A stretch of 64,000 nt of DNA from an uncultured Alistipes sp. (GTDB taxonomy: Bacteria; Bacteroidota; Bacteroidia; Bacteroidales; Rikenellaceae): positions 124,001 through 188,000 of the forward strand of contig CALUMQ010000029.1 in assembly GCA_944321765.1 (NCBI GenBank). The letters are read 5' to 3'. Made by a program: the position numbers and the translations under genes. Each line of letters starts with the position of its first letter. Within the stretch, counting starts at the first letter, position 1. The notes beneath the pieces were generated by a model. That model searched no databases. It saw nothing but the letters and a program-made list of their open reading frames with translations, and was not told where the DNA came from. Below are positions 19,068-29,769 of the stretch, piece by piece.

Positions 19068-20597
19068 TCAGTGTTTGAAGTGGCGCTCACCCGTAAAGCA
19101 CATCGCAATGCCCACCTCGTCGGCCTTGCGGATCGAGTCTCCGTCACGCACCGAGCCGCCCGGCTGCACGATGGCCGTCACGCCATACTCGGCAGCCATC
19201 GTCACGCAGTCGTCGAAGGGGAAGAAGCCGTCCGACGCCAGCACGATGCCTTCGGTCACGCCGGCGGCATGCGCCTGCTTCAGAGCCAGCTCCGCCGAAC
19301 CGATGCGGTTCATCTGTCCGGCACCGACACCCAGCGTACGGCCGTCCTTCACCGCTACGATGGCATTCGACTTCACATGCTTGACGATGTGCCAGCCGAA
19401 ATTCAGATCGTCCATCTGCTCCGCGGCGGGCTTCGCCTTCGTCACGCACATGTCAGCCGTCACGCTCTTCGTCGTGACGTTGAGATCCTGCACCAGCAGG
19501 CCGCCGTTGACGCTCACGTACTGCTTCGGATCCACGGCGCCCTTCTCCATGTTGACCTCCAGCAGGCGGATGTTCTTCTTCGTGCAGAGTACCTCAAGCG
19601 CCCCCTCGTCGAACTTCGGGGCCATGATGATCTCCAGGAAGATGGGCTTCATCAGCTCGGCAACCTCACGCGTCACGGTGCAGTTCGTGGCCACAATACC
19701 GCCGAAGATCGAGACCTTGTCGGCCTCGTAGGCCTTGGTCCACGCCTCGACCACATCCTTGCCCACGGCGGCTCCGCACGGATTCATGTGCTTCAGCCCC
19801 ACGCAGAACGGACGGTCGAACTCCCGCACGATGCACAGCGCGGCATTGGCATCCTGGATGTTGTTGTACGAAAGCTCCTTGCCGTGCAGCTGCCGCGCAA
19901 AGGCGAGCGAATAGGGAACCTCATGCTCCTCGCGGTAGAACTTCGCAGCCTGGTGCGGGTTCTCCCCGTAACGCAGCGACTGCACGAGGTCGAACTCCAG
20001 AAAGAGCTTCTCGTTCAGACCCGCCTGCTTGCGCATGTAGGTGGCGATCATCGTGTCATACTCCGCCGTATGGGTGTAGGCCTTGGCCGAGAGCTTCAGA
20101 CGCGTCGACTTCTCGGTATTGCCGCCGGCCTTGATCTCCGCGAGCACCTGTTCGTAATCCGCAGGATCGCACACCACCGTCACGTCGGCCCAGTTCTTCG
20201 CCGCCGAGCGCAGCATCGACGGCCCGCCGATGTCGATGTTCTCGATGGCATCCTCCATCTTCACATCGGGTTTCGAGATCGTCTCCCGGAACGGGTAGAG
20301 GTTCACGCACACCAGGTCGATAAACTCGATGCCGTTCTCCTTCAGCGCCCGAAGGTGCTCGGGATTGTCACGGCGCGCCAGCAGGCCGCCGTGCACTTTC
20401 GGATGAAGGGTCTTCACGCGACCGTCGCAGATCTCCGGAAAGCCCGTCACGTCGCTGATGTTGATCACCTCGACGCCGCTCTCCCGCAGCAGTTTCATCG
20501 TGCCGCCCGTGGCGATCACCTCCCAGCCCAGGGCCCGCAGCCCCTTGGCAAAATCCACGACTCCCGTCTTGTCGCTTACGCTTATCAATGCTCGCAT
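19068..20597 (-). CDS. purH: Bifunctional AICAR formyltransferase / IMP cyclohydrolase
   Basis: A 509-residue enzyme for the last two steps to IMP. The N-terminal cyclohydrolase (MGS-like) domain spans about residues 1-190 (ALISVSDKTGVVDFAKGLRA, TLHPKVHGGLLARRD). The C-terminal AICAR transformylase carries SLRYGENPHQAAKFYRE, KHMNPCGAAVG and NAIVAVKDGRTLGVGAGQMN, and ends in GERHFKH. It is complete. It starts 11 bases after purN and uses 10-formyl-THF, which FolD from the same operon supplies. Confidence 0.97.
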   Translation of the reverse strand: MRALISVSDKTGVVDFAKGLRALGWEVIATGGTMKLLRESGVEVINISDVTGFPEICDGRVKTLHPKVHGGLLARRDNPEHLRALKENGIEFIDLVCVNLYPFRETISKPDVKMEDAIENIDIGGPSMLRSAAKNWADVTVVCDPADYEQVLAEIKAGGNTEKSTRLKLSAKAYTHTAEYDTMIATYMRKQAGLNEKLFLEFDLVQSLRYGENPHQAAKFYREEHEVPYSLAFARQLHGKELSYNNIQDANAALCIVREFDRPFCVGLKHMNPCGAAVGKDVVEAWTKAYEADKVSIFGGIVATNCTVTREVAELMKPIFLEIIMAPKFDEGALEVLCTKKNIRLLEVNMEKGAVDPKQYVSVNGGLLVQDLNVTTKSVTADMCVTKAKPAAEQMDDLNFGWHIVKHVKSNAIVAVKDGRTLGVGAGQMNRIGSAELALKQAHAAGVTEGIVLASDGFFPFDDCVTMAAEYGVTAIVQPGGSVRDGDSIRKADEVGIAMCFTGERHFKH

Positions 20598-20608
20598 AGC
20601 TCTTGTGT

Positions 20609-21184
20609 TTATTTTTTGTCCTTTTCTTTTAACAGTTTCCCGATTGTTTCCACATACAGCGGATGTTCCACCGCATGGATTTTTGACTCCAGCTCCCCGA
20701 TATCGTGACCTTCGTAGGGGAAGGCACGCTGGGCGATAATCCGCCCGCCGTCGAGCTCGGCATCGACATAATGAATCGTCACGCCGAAGACCTTCACGCC
20801 GTATTCGAACGCCTGCTCGATGGCATGCGCTCCGCGGAAGGCCGGCAGCAGCGAGGGGTGGATATTGATCATCCGCCCCGCATAGGCCCCCAGCAGCACG
20901 TCACCCACGATACGCATGTATCCGGCCAGGCAAACCAGTTCGACGCCCGCGGCATCCAGCCGCGCAACGATCTCGCGCTCGTAGTCGGCCTTCGAGCCGT
21001 ACTCCTTCGGCGAGAAGACGAACGTCGCGACACCGTGCCGTGCCGCCCGCTCGACCACACCGGCTCCGGGCTTGTCACAGACCATCAGCACAACCTCGGC
21101 ACACAGCGTCCCCTCCTCGCAGGCCCTGACGATGGCCTCGAAATTGGATCCGTTGCCGCTGGCAAATACCGCAAGGCGATGCAT
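20609..21184 (-). CDS. purN: Phosphoribosylglycinamide formyltransferase (folate-dependent)
   Basis: A 191-residue GAR transformylase, step 3 of the pathway. RLAVFASGNGSNFEAIV at the N-terminus fixes the start at 21184, and the open frame upstream is a shadow of purM. The catalytic Asn-His-Asp set is represented by NIHPSLLPAFRGAHA and TIHYVDAELDGGRIIAQ. There is no purT in the window, so this is the GAR formylation route. The gene begins 4 bases after the purM stop. Confidence 0.97.
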   Translation of the reverse strand: MHRLAVFASGNGSNFEAIVRACEEGTLCAEVVLMVCDKPGAGVVERAARHGVATFVFSPKEYGSKADYEREIVARLDAAGVELVCLAGYMRIVGDVLLGAYAGRMINIHPSLLPAFRGAHAIEQAFEYGVKVFGVTIHYVDAELDGGRIIAQRAFPYEGHDIGELESKIHAVEHPLYVETIGKLLKEKDKK

Positions 21185-21188
21185 GGCC

Positions 21189-22214
21189 CTAACGGATAAC
21201 GACACGTCCCGAGTCGGTGACACGTCCGATGACCGAGGCACGCTCGCCCTGCTCCGTAAGGATGTCGATGGCCTTCGGGGCCTCCGAGGCATCGAGGGCG
21301 ATGACCATGCCGATACCCATGTTGAAGATGTTGAACATCTCGCGGTGTGCCACCTTGCCGTACTTCTCCAGGAAGCGGAACACCGGAAGAATCTCCCACG
21401 AGCCCTCTTCAATCTCCAGACCCTGGCCTTCGTGCAGGATGCGCGGGATGTTCTCGTCGAAGCCCCCGCCCGTGATGTGGCTGATGCCGTGAACGTCACA
21501 CTGACGGATCACCTCCAGCACCTGCTTCACATAGATCTTCGTCGGCGTGAGCAGCACCTCGCCCAGCAACTTGTTCGACAGTTCGGGGTAGCACTTGTGC
21601 AGATCAAAGTAGTTGTCGGCAAGGATCTTGCGCACCAGGCTGAAGCCGTTCGAGTGAACACCGCTCGAGGCGATACCCACCAGCACATCACCCGTGCGGA
21701 CCTTCGATCCGTCGATGAGCTTCGACTTCTCGACAACGCCCACCGTGAAGCCCGCGATGTCGTACTCTCCGTCGGCATACATGCCCGGCATCTCGGCCGT
21801 CTCGCCGCCCACGAGCGCACACCCCGCCTGACGGCATCCGTCGGCCACGCCCGCAACGATCGCCTCGATCTTCTGCGGTTCGTTGTGACCTACGGCCACA
21901 TAGTCGAGGAACAGCAGCGGCTCGGCACCCTGCGCCAGCACATCGTTCACGCACATGGCGACGGCATCGATGCCAATCGTGTCGTGTTTGTCCATCTGGA
22001 AGGCCAGCTTGAGCTTCGTGCCCACGCCGTCCGTGCCGCTCACCAGCACAGGGTCCTTCACCTGAAGGGCCGAGAGGTCGAACATCCCGCCAAAGGCGCC
22101 GATGTTGCCCATCACGCCCGTACGGGCCGTCGATGCCACGTGCTTCTTGATGCGCCGCACCACTTCGTAACCGGCCTCAAGATTCACGCCGGCCTTTTCA
22201 TAACTCTGAGCCAT
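21189..22214 (-). CDS. purM: Phosphoribosylformylglycinamidine cyclo-ligase (AIR synthetase)
   Basis: A 341-residue ATP-dependent cyclase, step 5. Family marks are [70 protein letters not shown] and [15 protein letters not shown]. It is related in fold to PurL, which lies two genes upstream. The length and N-terminus ([19 protein letters not shown]) are normal. About 29 bases separate it from purF. Confidence 0.97.
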   Translation of the reverse strand: MAQSYEKAGVNLEAGYEVVRRIKKHVASTARTGVMGNIGAFGGMFDLSALQVKDPVLVSGTDGVGTKLKLAFQMDKHDTIGIDAVAMCVNDVLAQGAEPLLFLDYVAVGHNEPQKIEAIVAGVADGCRQAGCALVGGETAEMPGMYADGEYDIAGFTVGVVEKSKLIDGSKVRTGDVLVGIASSGVHSNGFSLVRKILADNYFDLHKCYPELSNKLLGEVLLTPTKIYVKQVLEVIRQCDVHGISHITGGGFDENIPRILHEGQGLEIEEGSWEILPVFRFLEKYGKVAHREMFNIFNMGIGMVIALDASEAPKAIDILTEQGERASVIGRVTDSGRVVIR

Positions 22215-22243
22215 AGTATTGTGGTTTTAAATATTTTCCGACC

Positions 22244-23659
22244 TTATTTGTTGTCCTTGTTGGCATCCTCCACCGACTGGTACAGCGCCGTGGGATAATG
22301 CCCCGTGAAGCAGGCCATGCACAACTCCTTCCGGTTACCGGCCTTGAGCAGCGACTCCGGAGAGAGGAAGGCCAGCGAATCGGCTCCGATCTCCTCACGC
22401 ACACCCTCCACATCCTTGCGCGCCGAGATCAGTTCGTCGTACGTCGACGTGTCGACGCCATAGAAGCAGGGTCCGATCATCGGAGGACTGGCGATGCGCA
22501 CGTGAACCTCCGTGGCTCCGGCCTCCTTGAGCATTGCCACGATACGCCGCGACGTGGTCCCGCGCACGATCGAATCGTCGACCAGCACCACGCGCTTACC
22601 CCGCACGATCGACCGCACGGCCGAAAGTTTCATCCGCACGCCCTTCTCGCGCAGCTCCTGCGTCGGCTGGATGAACGTGCGTCCGATGTATTTGTTCTTG
22701 ATCAGCCCCATCTCGTAGGGAAGGCCGCTCGCCTCGGCATAGCCCATCGCGGCACTGAGGCTCGAATCGGGAACTCCGACCACGATGTCCGCCTCGGCAG
22801 GCGCCTCCTGGCAGAGCAGACGCCCCGACTCCTTGCGGTAGGCATGGACATTGCACCCCTCGATGTCGCTGTCCGGGCGCGCGAAGTAGATGTACTCCAT
22901 CGAGCACATCTCGTGACGCTTGTACTGCGAATAGTCGCGGCTGCGAAGGCCCTGGTGGTCGATCGTGACGATCTCGCCCGGCTCAACATCCCGCACGAAC
23001 TCCGCACCCAGCACATCGAACGCGCACGTCTCGCTCGAAACGACGTATCCGTTGCCCAGCCGTCCGATCGACAGCGGCCGCAGGCCGTATTTGTCGCGGC
23101 ACGCATAGATCCGATTGGCCGTCATGATCAGGAATGCAAAGGCGCCTTCGAGCATGTTCAGCGCATCGATGATGGCAAAAATGCGCGGACGGTCGTGATA
23201 GCGCGTCTCCTTCTTGATCAGGTGCGCGAGGATCTCGCTGTCGGAGGTCGACTGGAACAGGCTGCCGCGATTCTCAAGATAGCGTCGCAACAGCGCCGAG
23301 TTGACGATATTGCCGTTGTGCGCCATGGCGAAATCGCCCGTATTGTGGCGGAACATGAACGGCTGGATGTTCTCGATGCCGCCGCCTCCGGTCGTCGTAT
23401 AGCGAACATGCCCGATGGCCATCGAACCCTTCAGCGTCGCAAGCTTCTCCTCGTTGAACACCTCCGTCACCAGTCCGCACCCCTTGATGCGGCGGAACAC
23501 ACCGCCGTCGTCCACCGAGACGATGCCGGCCCCCTCCTGTCCGCGATGCTGCAGGGCATGCAGTCCGTAATAGGTGAGCGAAGCCGCATCCGGCACCCCG
23601 TAGATGCCGAAAACGCCGCACTCCTCATGCAACTCCCGGTCGCGTATGATCTCTTTCAT
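22244..23659 (-). CDS. purF: Amidophosphoribosyltransferase, Bacillus-type with Fe-S cysteines
   Basis: A 471-residue first enzyme of purine synthesis, making phosphoribosylamine from PRPP and glutamine, and normally the feedback-controlled step. The chain begins MKEIIRDRELHEECGVFGIYG, so the nucleophile Cys14 is preceded by a 13-residue propeptide, as in B. subtilis PurF. Four further cysteines fall where the B. subtilis enzyme binds a 4Fe-4S cluster: CSMEYIYFARP, PCFYGVDTS and the C-terminal CMACFTGHYPT. The PRPP motif VVLVDDSIVRGTTS is intact. It is therefore predicted to be the processed, oxygen-sensitive form. Confidence 0.97.
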   Translation of the reverse strand: MKEIIRDRELHEECGVFGIYGVPDAASLTYYGLHALQHRGQEGAGIVSVDDGGVFRRIKGCGLVTEVFNEEKLATLKGSMAIGHVRYTTTGGGGIENIQPFMFRHNTGDFAMAHNGNIVNSALLRRYLENRGSLFQSTSDSEILAHLIKKETRYHDRPRIFAIIDALNMLEGAFAFLIMTANRIYACRDKYGLRPLSIGRLGNGYVVSSETCAFDVLGAEFVRDVEPGEIVTIDHQGLRSRDYSQYKRHEMCSMEYIYFARPDSDIEGCNVHAYRKESGRLLCQEAPAEADIVVGVPDSSLSAAMGYAEASGLPYEMGLIKNKYIGRTFIQPTQELREKGVRMKLSAVRSIVRGKRVVLVDDSIVRGTTSRRIVAMLKEAGATEVHVRIASPPMIGPCFYGVDTSTYDELISARKDVEGVREEIGADSLAFLSPESLLKAGNRKELCMACFTGHYPTALYQSVEDANKDNK

Positions 23660-23666
23660 CTCTTCT

Positions 23667-24383
23667 TTATTCGGTAATTTTCTTCAGTCGTGCCAGAATC
23701 TCCTCGTATGACTCGCGCACACGTCCCAGATCCCGACGGAAACGGTCTTTGTCCAGTCGTTCGTTGGTGGTTTTGTCCCACAGCCGGCACGTGTCGGGCG
23801 ACACCTCGTCGGCAAGAAGGATCTCGCCCTCCGACGTCCGGCCGAACTCCACCTTGAAGTCCACCAGCGTAATGTTCATCCGGTCGAACAGCGCCTTGAG
23901 GACCTCGTTGATCCGCGCCGTCATGGCATAGATCCGCGTCAGCTCCTCGTAGGTCACAAGGCCCAGCGCCACGGCGTGATGGTCGTTGATCAGCGGATCA
24001 CCCAGTTCATCCTGCTTGTAGCAGATGTCGTAGATCGTGTTCGGCGGCTGCGCACCCTCCTCGATGCCCAGACGCCGGGCCATCGATCCGGCAATGACAT
24101 TGCGCACGATCACCTCCAGCGGAATGATCGTGACCCGGCGGCACAACTGCTCACGCTCGTTGAGCGTCGCCAGGTAATGGGTCTTCACCCCGGCCTTCTC
24201 CAGCTCCCGGAAGATGATCGACGAGATGGCGTTGTTCACCACGCCCTTGTTCTCGATCGTCGCCTTCTTGATGTTGTTGAACGCCGTGGCCGTATCCTTG
24301 TAGCGGATGATGATCTTCTCGGGATCATCCGTGCGGAAAATCTGTTTCGCCTTGCCCTCGTAGAGCAGTTCGAGCTTTTCCAT
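23667..24383 (-). CDS. purC: SAICAR synthetase
   Basis: A 238-residue phosphoribosylaminoimidazole-succinocarboxamide synthase, joining CAIR with aspartate. The start at 24383 ([16 protein letters not shown]) is the family start; upstream residues in the open frame are unrelated. Conserved blocks are [38 protein letters not shown] and [15 protein letters not shown]. It lies between purL (25 bases) and purF (7 bases). purB, which performs the next step, is not in this cluster. Confidence 0.97.
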   Translation of the reverse strand: MEKLELLYEGKAKQIFRTDDPEKIIIRYKDTATAFNNIKKATIENKGVVNNAISSIIFRELEKAGVKTHYLATLNEREQLCRRVTIIPLEVIVRNVIAGSMARRLGIEEGAQPPNTIYDICYKQDELGDPLINDHHAVALGLVTYEELTRIYAMTARINEVLKALFDRMNITLVDFKVEFGRTSEGEILLADEVSPDTCRLWDKTTNERLDKDRFRRDLGRVRESYEEILARLKKITE

Positions 24384-24408
24384 GCTGTCTTTTACGGTTA
24401 TGGTCTGT

Positions 24409-27400
24409 TTATTTTTTACGAAAATACGATACGGCATTCTCGAACAGCGTCTGGCGCTTGTTGCCCGCGATGTTCTTGAACACCTGCTCCTCGTAGCGCT
24501 CCGAATGGCCCATCTTGCCCAGGATCTGCCCGTCCTTCGAGACAAGGCCCTCGATGGCGTACGACGATCCGTTGGGATTGAACGGCGCCTCGCTGGTCGG
24601 GTTCCCCGCAGCATCGGCATACTGGAAGGCAACCTGTCCGGCAGCGAACAGTTCGCGTGCCAGAGCTTCGCTCACCACGAACTTTCCTTCGCCGTGGCTG
24701 ACGGCGATCGAGTGCAGATCGCCGACCTGAAACGAACTCAACCACGGGGAGTTCGTCGAGGCAACGCGCGTGGTGACGATCTGCGAAATGTGGCGGTTGA
24801 TGTCGTTGCGGAACAGCGTCGGGGACTCACGTGTCACCATGCCCAAACGTCCGTAGGGCAGCAGTCCCGACTTCACCAGCGCCTGGAAACCATTGCAGAT
24901 ACCCAGGATCAGCCCTCCGCGGTCGAGCAACGCATGAATCTCATCGCGGATATCCTTGTTGTTCAGAACATTGACTATGAACTTCGCACTTCCGTCGGGT
25001 TCGTCGCCCGACGAGAAGCCGCCGCTCAACACGAAGATGTGCGCCCGGCGGATGTGCTCCTTCATCTCTGCGATCGAGCGCAGGATGTCATCACCGGCGA
25101 TGTTGCACAGCACGCTCATCTCCACCTCGGCTCCGGCCCGGCGGAACGCCTTGGCCGTGTCGTAGTCGCAGTTCGTGCCCGGGAAGACCGGAATGTAGAC
25201 CAGCGGATGCTCGACAGCTTCGCCCGGGTAGGTGAATCGCTTCGGGGCGGGTGTCGAGGTCATTACCTCGGCCGTATTGACTCCCTTGTCGGGATAGATT
25301 TTGGCAAATTTCTCGGTATTGGCCCGATACAGCTCCTCAAGCGGCATGCGCACGTCGCCGACCGTTATCGCCGCATCGGAGACCGTGAAGCCGACCAGTT
25401 CGGCATGCGGATATTCGAGCGTTCCCTCGCACTCGACCAGAATCGAGCCGTAGGCATAATCGTAGAGTTTCGACTCCTCCATGCGCACGTCGACGCCGAG
25501 GTTGTTTCCGAAGGCCATCTTCACAAGGCCCTCGGCCACGCCGCCGAAGCCCACCGACCAGGCTGCGAGGATCTTGCCCTCGGCGATCTGATCGCTGACA
25601 AACGTAAAATTCTGCTTCAGCTGCGCCGTGTCGGGCATCCAGTTTTCGTGCGGCGTGTGGCGCACGAGGTAGATGCGGTGTCCGGCCCCCTTCAGATCGG
25701 TCGAGATCACCCGGCGGGCATCGACCGTCGTGATGCCGAAGGCCATCAGCATCGGCGGAACATTGATATCCTGGAACGTACCCGACATGGAGTCCTTGCC
25801 GCCGATCGACGGAAGGCCCAGTTCAACCTGCATCTTCAAGGCTCCCAACAGGGCACTCAGCGGCTTGCCCCACGACTCCGCGTGACGCGTCATGCGCTCG
25901 AAATACTCCTGGTATGAGTAGCGCATCTTCTCGTAACGCGCTCCCGCAGCCACAACCTTCGCGGCAGCCTCCACTACGGCATAGGCCGCTCCGTGGTAAG
26001 GACTCCACTTGGCAATGAAGGGATTATAGCCGAAGGCCATCACGCTGGCCGTATCGGTATATCCGTCGGTCGGGAGCTTCTGCACCGAGACCTGCGTCTC
26101 GCTGCGCTGCGTGCGCCCGCCGAAGGGCATCAGCACCGTCGAGCGGCCGATCGTCGAGTCGAACATCTCAATCAAACCCCGCTGCGAGACGACGTTGTTG
26201 TCTTTCAGGTTCTCGGCAAAGCGTTCGGCAACCGTTGCTCCGGCGGGCTTCCGTTCAAAGGGATTGCGATCCTCCACCTCGGCGATCTTCGCCTCGGCGT
26301 AGTGTTTTGCACCGGCGCTGTCGATGAACGCCCGGCTCAGGTCCACGACCTTCCGCTCTCCCTTGAACATGCGCATGCGCGCCGTATCCGTCACATCGGC
26401 CACCTGCACCGCCTCGATATTCTCTTCGCGGCAGTAGCCCATGAACTCCTCGACGTCACGCGCCTCGACAACCACGGCCATGCGCTCCTGCGACTCGCTG
26501 ATGGCCAGCTCCGTGGAGTTCAGGCCGCTGTATTTCGTCTTCACCCGGTCGAGATAGATGTCCAGGCCGTCGGCCAGCTCGCCGATCGCCACGCTGACAC
26601 CTCCCGCACCGAAGTCGTTCGATTTCTTGATCAGCCGGGTCACCTCCGGACGGCGGAACAGCCGTTCCAGTTTGCGCTCCTCCGGGGCGTTACCCTTCTG
26701 CACCTCGCTGCCGCACGTCTCCAGCGACTTGGCGTTGTGCTCCTTCGACGAACCCGTCGCGCCGCCGATGCCGTCGCGCCCCGTGCGGCCGCCCAGCATG
26801 ATGATCTTGTCGCCGGCCACAGGACGCTCACGACGCACGTTCTCGGCCTTCACGGCGCCCACCACGGCACCCACCTCAAGGCGTTTGGCCACGTAGTCGT
26901 CGTGATAGATCTCCCTTACGTGTGTCGTGGCCAGGCCGATCTGGTTGCCGTAGCTCGAATAACCCGCGGCGGCCTTCTTCGAGATGACGCTCTGCGGAAG
27001 CTTGCCCGGCAGCGTGTCGCTCACCTTCTGGTAGATGTTTCCGGCTCCCGTCACACGCATCGCCTGGTAGACATAGCTGCGGCCCGACAGCGGGTCGCGG
27101 ATCGCACCGCCCAGGCACGTCGAGGCTCCTCCGAACGGTTCGATCTCCGTCGGATGGTTGTGCGTCTCGTTCTTGAACTGCAGCAGCCACCGCTCGGTCC
27201 GTCCGTCGACATCGACGTCGACATAGATCGAGCAGGCGTTGTTCTCCTCCGAGACCTCCAGGTCGTCGAGCAGTCCCTTGTGACGCAGGTAGCGCGCACC
27301 GATCGTCGCCATGTCCATCAGGCAGATGCTCTTGTGCTCACGCCCCAGTTCGCGGCGGATGCGCAGGTAGAGCGCCAGCGAATCCTCGATGTCGGACTTG

Positions 27401-28122
27401 GCAAAGGATTCCTCGACGGTGATGCCCTCCAGCTCGGTCGTAAAGGTCGTGTGGCGGCAGTGGTCGCTCCAGTAGGTATCCAGAATCCGCAGCTCCGTCT
27501 CGATGGGATCGCGCCCCTCTTCGCGGAAATATTTTACCACCTCGTGCAGGTCGTCGGCGTTCATCGCCAGACCCATCTTCGCGCAGTAGGCCTCCAGATC
27601 CGCATCCTCCATCTTCGTGAAGCCTTCGAGCACCTCGACGGGCTTCACCTCGGCCTGCTCCATGTCGCTCAGGCGCGAAAGGTCCTTCTCGCGCGACTCC
27701 ACGGCATTGATGTAGTAATGGCGGATGCGTGCGAGATCCTCGTCGCTCACCGTATCGTCGAAGAGCAGCAGCTTCGCCGAACGGATGTTCACCTGCGCCT
27801 CGGGATCGATCAGCCGCACGCAGTCCACGGCCGAAGCCGCACGCTGGTCGAACTGTCCCGGGAGGTACTCCACGGCGAGGTACCGGCGGCCCGTAAGGTC
27901 GCACGTGTCGCTCACCTCGTCGGTCACCACCTCGCCGAAGACCGTATAGCGGCTCTTTTCGAGCAGCTCGGGCGTGAAGCCGAAGAGGTCGTAGACGTTC
28001 AGCAGGCGCAGTTCGCCCAGCTGAAGGTTCAGGTTCGTATTCAACTCGCGGCGAAGGCTCTCGGCCTCGACCCGGAAGCGCGGAAGCTTCTCGACGAAAA
28101 TACGGTAATTCTTTGTCTCCAT
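24409..28122 (-). CDS. purL: Phosphoribosylformylglycinamidine synthase (single chain)
   Basis: A 1237-residue single-chain FGAM synthetase, step 4, of the proteobacterial/eukaryotic type as opposed to the PurS/PurQ/PurL complex. In order: an N-terminal PurS-like domain, a linker, two AIR-synthetase-like halves ([43 protein letters not shown]) and a C-terminal glutaminase domain with [14 protein letters not shown] and the nucleophile in [17 protein letters not shown]. Length is close to E. coli PurL (1295). It follows purK by 22 bases. Confidence 0.97.
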   Translation of the reverse strand: METKNYRIFVEKLPRFRVEAESLRRELNTNLNLQLGELRLLNVYDLFGFTPELLEKSRYTVFGEVVTDEVSDTCDLTGRRYLAVEYLPGQFDQRAASAVDCVRLIDPEAQVNIRSAKLLLFDDTVSDEDLARIRHYYINAVESREKDLSRLSDMEQAEVKPVEVLEGFTKMEDADLEAYCAKMGLAMNADDLHEVVKYFREEGRDPIETELRILDTYWSDHCRHTTFTTELEGITVEESFAKSDIEDSLALYLRIRRELGREHKSICLMDMATIGARYLRHKGLLDDLEVSEENNACSIYVDVDVDGRTERWLLQFKNETHNHPTEIEPFGGASTCLGGAIRDPLSGRSYVYQAMRVTGAGNIYQKVSDTLPGKLPQSVISKKAAAGYSSYGNQIGLATTHVREIYHDDYVAKRLEVGAVVGAVKAENVRRERPVAGDKIIMLGGRTGRDGIGGATGSSKEHNAKSLETCGSEVQKGNAPEERKLERLFRRPEVTRLIKKSNDFGAGGVSVAIGELADGLDIYLDRVKTKYSGLNSTELAISESQERMAVVVEARDVEEFMGYCREENIEAVQVADVTDTARMRMFKGERKVVDLSRAFIDSAGAKHYAEAKIAEVEDRNPFERKPAGATVAERFAENLKDNNVVSQRGLIEMFDSTIGRSTVLMPFGGRTQRSETQVSVQKLPTDGYTDTASVMAFGYNPFIAKWSPYHGAAYAVVEAAAKVVAAGARYEKMRYSYQEYFERMTRHAESWGKPLSALLGALKMQVELGLPSIGGKDSMSGTFQDINVPPMLMAFGITTVDARRVISTDLKGAGHRIYLVRHTPHENWMPDTAQLKQNFTFVSDQIAEGKILAAWSVGFGGVAEGLVKMAFGNNLGVDVRMEESKLYDYAYGSILVECEGTLEYPHAELVGFTVSDAAITVGDVRMPLEELYRANTEKFAKIYPDKGVNTAEVMTSTPAPKRFTYPGEAVEHPLVYIPVFPGTNCDYDTAKAFRRAGAEVEMSVLCNIAGDDILRSIAEMKEHIRRAHIFVLSGGFSSGDEPDGSAKFIVNVLNNKDIRDEIHALLDRGGLILGICNGFQALVKSGLLPYGRLGMVTRESPTLFRNDINRHISQIVTTRVASTNSPWLSSFQVGDLHSIAVSHGEGKFVVSEALARELFAAGQVAFQYADAAGNPTSEAPFNPNGSSYAIEGLVSKDGQILGKMGHSERYEEQVFKNIAGNKRQTLFENAVSYFRKK

Positions 28123-28144
28123 CTATTGTTTATGCTTTGATTTT

Positions 28145-29236
28145 TCACTTCACGAAGCGGTCCGCCCACTCCGACTGATACGCTTCGCCCGTCATGCCGA
28201 CGAACGTGATATGCCCCATCTTCCGTTTCGGACGGCTCTCCGTCTTGCCGTAGATATGGACGTAGACGCCCGGATGTTCCTCCTTCTCGACGGCACGCGC
28301 CGCCTCGAGATCCTGTCCCAGGATGTTCTTCATCACCGTCGGTGCCACCAGCTGCGGCTCCTGCAACGGCTCCCGCACAAGATAGCGCACCAGTTCGCGG
28401 AACTGGTTCGTCGTGCACCCCTCGATGGTGTAGTGTCCCGAGTTGTGCGGCCGCGGGGCCATCTCGTTGAAGTAGATCTCCTCGCCGCGAATGAAGTATT
28501 CGATGGCCAGGATCCCTTCGTAGCCGCACGAACGCATGAAGCGTTCGCTCTGCGCCTTCATCCGTTCAAGGACCTCGGGATTGGCGGCTGCCGGAACGAT
28601 CGAGAGGTCGAGAATCCCGTCGCGGTGGATATTCCGCCCCACGGGGAAGCTCACAACGCGCTCCCGGTCGGCAACCATCACGATGCTCGCCTCCGAGTCA
28701 AAGGGAATGAACTCCTCCAGGATACACGGCACCGTGAGCAGCGGCAGCGCCCGTTCGATATCCTCTTCGGCGCGCAGCACCATCTGACCGTGGCCGTCGT
28801 AGCCCAGCGTGCGGGTCTTCAGCACCGCCGGGAGACCCAGCTCGCGCACCGCGGCGCGGAGTGACGTTTCATCATCCACTGCCTCGAAGCGCGGCGTCTG
28901 CAGTCCATGGTCGCGGGCATTCGTCTTCTCGCGCACGCGGTCCTGCGAGTCATAGAGGGGCTTGTATCCCTGCGGAATATTGTATTTCCCGCACAGCGGA
29001 ATGAGGATGTCGCCCGGGACATTCTCGAACTCGTAGGTCACGGCATCGCTCCGGCGGCAAAGCTCCTCAAGGGCCGCCGCATCGTTGTACGCCGCCACGA
29101 TATGGTCGTCGCAGACCCGGAAGGCCGGAGCATCGGGCGCCGGATCGAGCGCCACGGCGCGCACACCCAGCACATGGGCCTGTTCGGCGATCATCAGCCC
29201 CAGCTGGCCACCTCCGATAATTCCGATGGTCTTCAT
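28145..29236 (-). CDS. purK: N5-carboxyaminoimidazole ribonucleotide synthase
   Basis: A 363-residue ATP-grasp enzyme that carboxylates AIR to N5-CAIR with bicarbonate. The N-terminus KTIGIIGGGQLGLMIAEQA is diagnostic. Later come LKTRTLGYDGHGQ, FNEMAPRPHNSGHYTIEGC and the Bacteroidetes-type C-terminus. The start at 29236 fits the family. An alternative ATG at 29266 overlaps the purE stop (TGATG) and would add 10 residues, so coupling with purE may set the real start. PurK and PurE work in sequence. Confidence 0.95.
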   Translation of the reverse strand: MKTIGIIGGGQLGLMIAEQAHVLGVRAVALDPAPDAPAFRVCDDHIVAAYNDAAALEELCRRSDAVTYEFENVPGDILIPLCGKYNIPQGYKPLYDSQDRVREKTNARDHGLQTPRFEAVDDETSLRAAVRELGLPAVLKTRTLGYDGHGQMVLRAEEDIERALPLLTVPCILEEFIPFDSEASIVMVADRERVVSFPVGRNIHRDGILDLSIVPAAANPEVLERMKAQSERFMRSCGYEGILAIEYFIRGEEIYFNEMAPRPHNSGHYTIEGCTTNQFRELVRYLVREPLQEPQLVAPTVMKNILGQDLEAARAVEKEEHPGVYVHIYGKTESRPKRKMGHITFVGMTGEAYQSEWADRFVK

Positions 29237-29265
29237 CTTGTTGCAGGTCCCGTCAGTCATCTCCA

Positions 29266-29739
29266 TCACAGCTCGGCTTTCAATACGTCGGCGGTCTGTT
29301 TGGCGCGGAAGGCATCGAGCTTCGCGGCCAGCGCCTCGTCCTGCAGCGCGAGGATCGACACGGCGATCAGCGCAGCATTCTTCGCACCGTTGATGGCCGT
29401 CGTCGCCACGGGAACCCCCGCAGGCATCTGCACGATCGACAGCAGCGAGTCCAGGCCGTTCAGCGCCCGCGACTTCACCGGAACACCCACTACCGGCAGC
29501 GGCGTCATCGACGCCACCATGCCCGGAAGATGCGCAGCGCCTCCGGCTCCGGCGATGATGACGCCGATGCCGCGGCTCTTGGCCGTCTTTGCATATTCGC
29601 ACAGCAGATCGGGGGTGCGGTGTGCGCTGACCACCCGTTTCTCGAATGCGACGCCGAACTGTTCGAGCATCGCAACGGCCTCCGACATCACTTCATAGTC
29701 GCTTGTCGAGCCCATAATCACGCCAACCTTCATAGACAT
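29266..29739 (-). CDS. purE: N5-CAIR mutase (class I PurE)
   Basis: A 157-residue enzyme that rearranges N5-CAIR to [26 protein letters not shown] with the active-site His, and [15 protein letters not shown] are the standard motifs. Presence of PurK upstream in the pathway marks it as the mutase and not a carboxylase. It is the first gene of the pur operon. ATGs at 29739 and 29733 are both possible. A -7 box (TAAATTTG) lies only 14 bases before 29739, and a separate structured RNA with its own terminator is just upstream. Confidence 0.96.
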   Translation of the reverse strand: MSMKVGVIMGSTSDYEVMSEAVAMLEQFGVAFEKRVVSAHRTPDLLCEYAKTAKSRGIGVIIAGAGGAAHLPGMVASMTPLPVVGVPVKSRALNGLDSLLSIVQMPAGVPVATTAINGAKNAALIAVSILALQDEALAAKLDAFRAKQTADVLKAEL

Positions 29740-29752
29740 ATCGAAAATTCTC

Positions 29753-29760
29753 CAAATTTA
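29753..29760 (-). promoter_or_regulatory. Candidate -7 box of a purE-proximal promoter
   Basis: TAAATTTG on the minus strand matches TAnnTTTG exactly, but no good TTTG is found 19-21 bases upstream; that interval is occupied by the terminator hairpin of the upstream RNA. If used, the mRNA leader would be only about 7-13 bases. Confidence 0.4.
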
Positions 29761-29769
29761 TTATTCAAA

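Noticed and set aside
22244-23659. PurF annotated as lacking an Fe-S cluster, as in E. coli
   Set aside because: Rejected because the propeptide and all four cysteine positions of the Bacillus type are visible.
28145-29602. A 485-codon version of purK reaching into purE
   Set aside because: The extra N-terminal part is the frame-shifted shadow of purE; the conserved PurK start MKTIGIIGGGQLG is at 29236.
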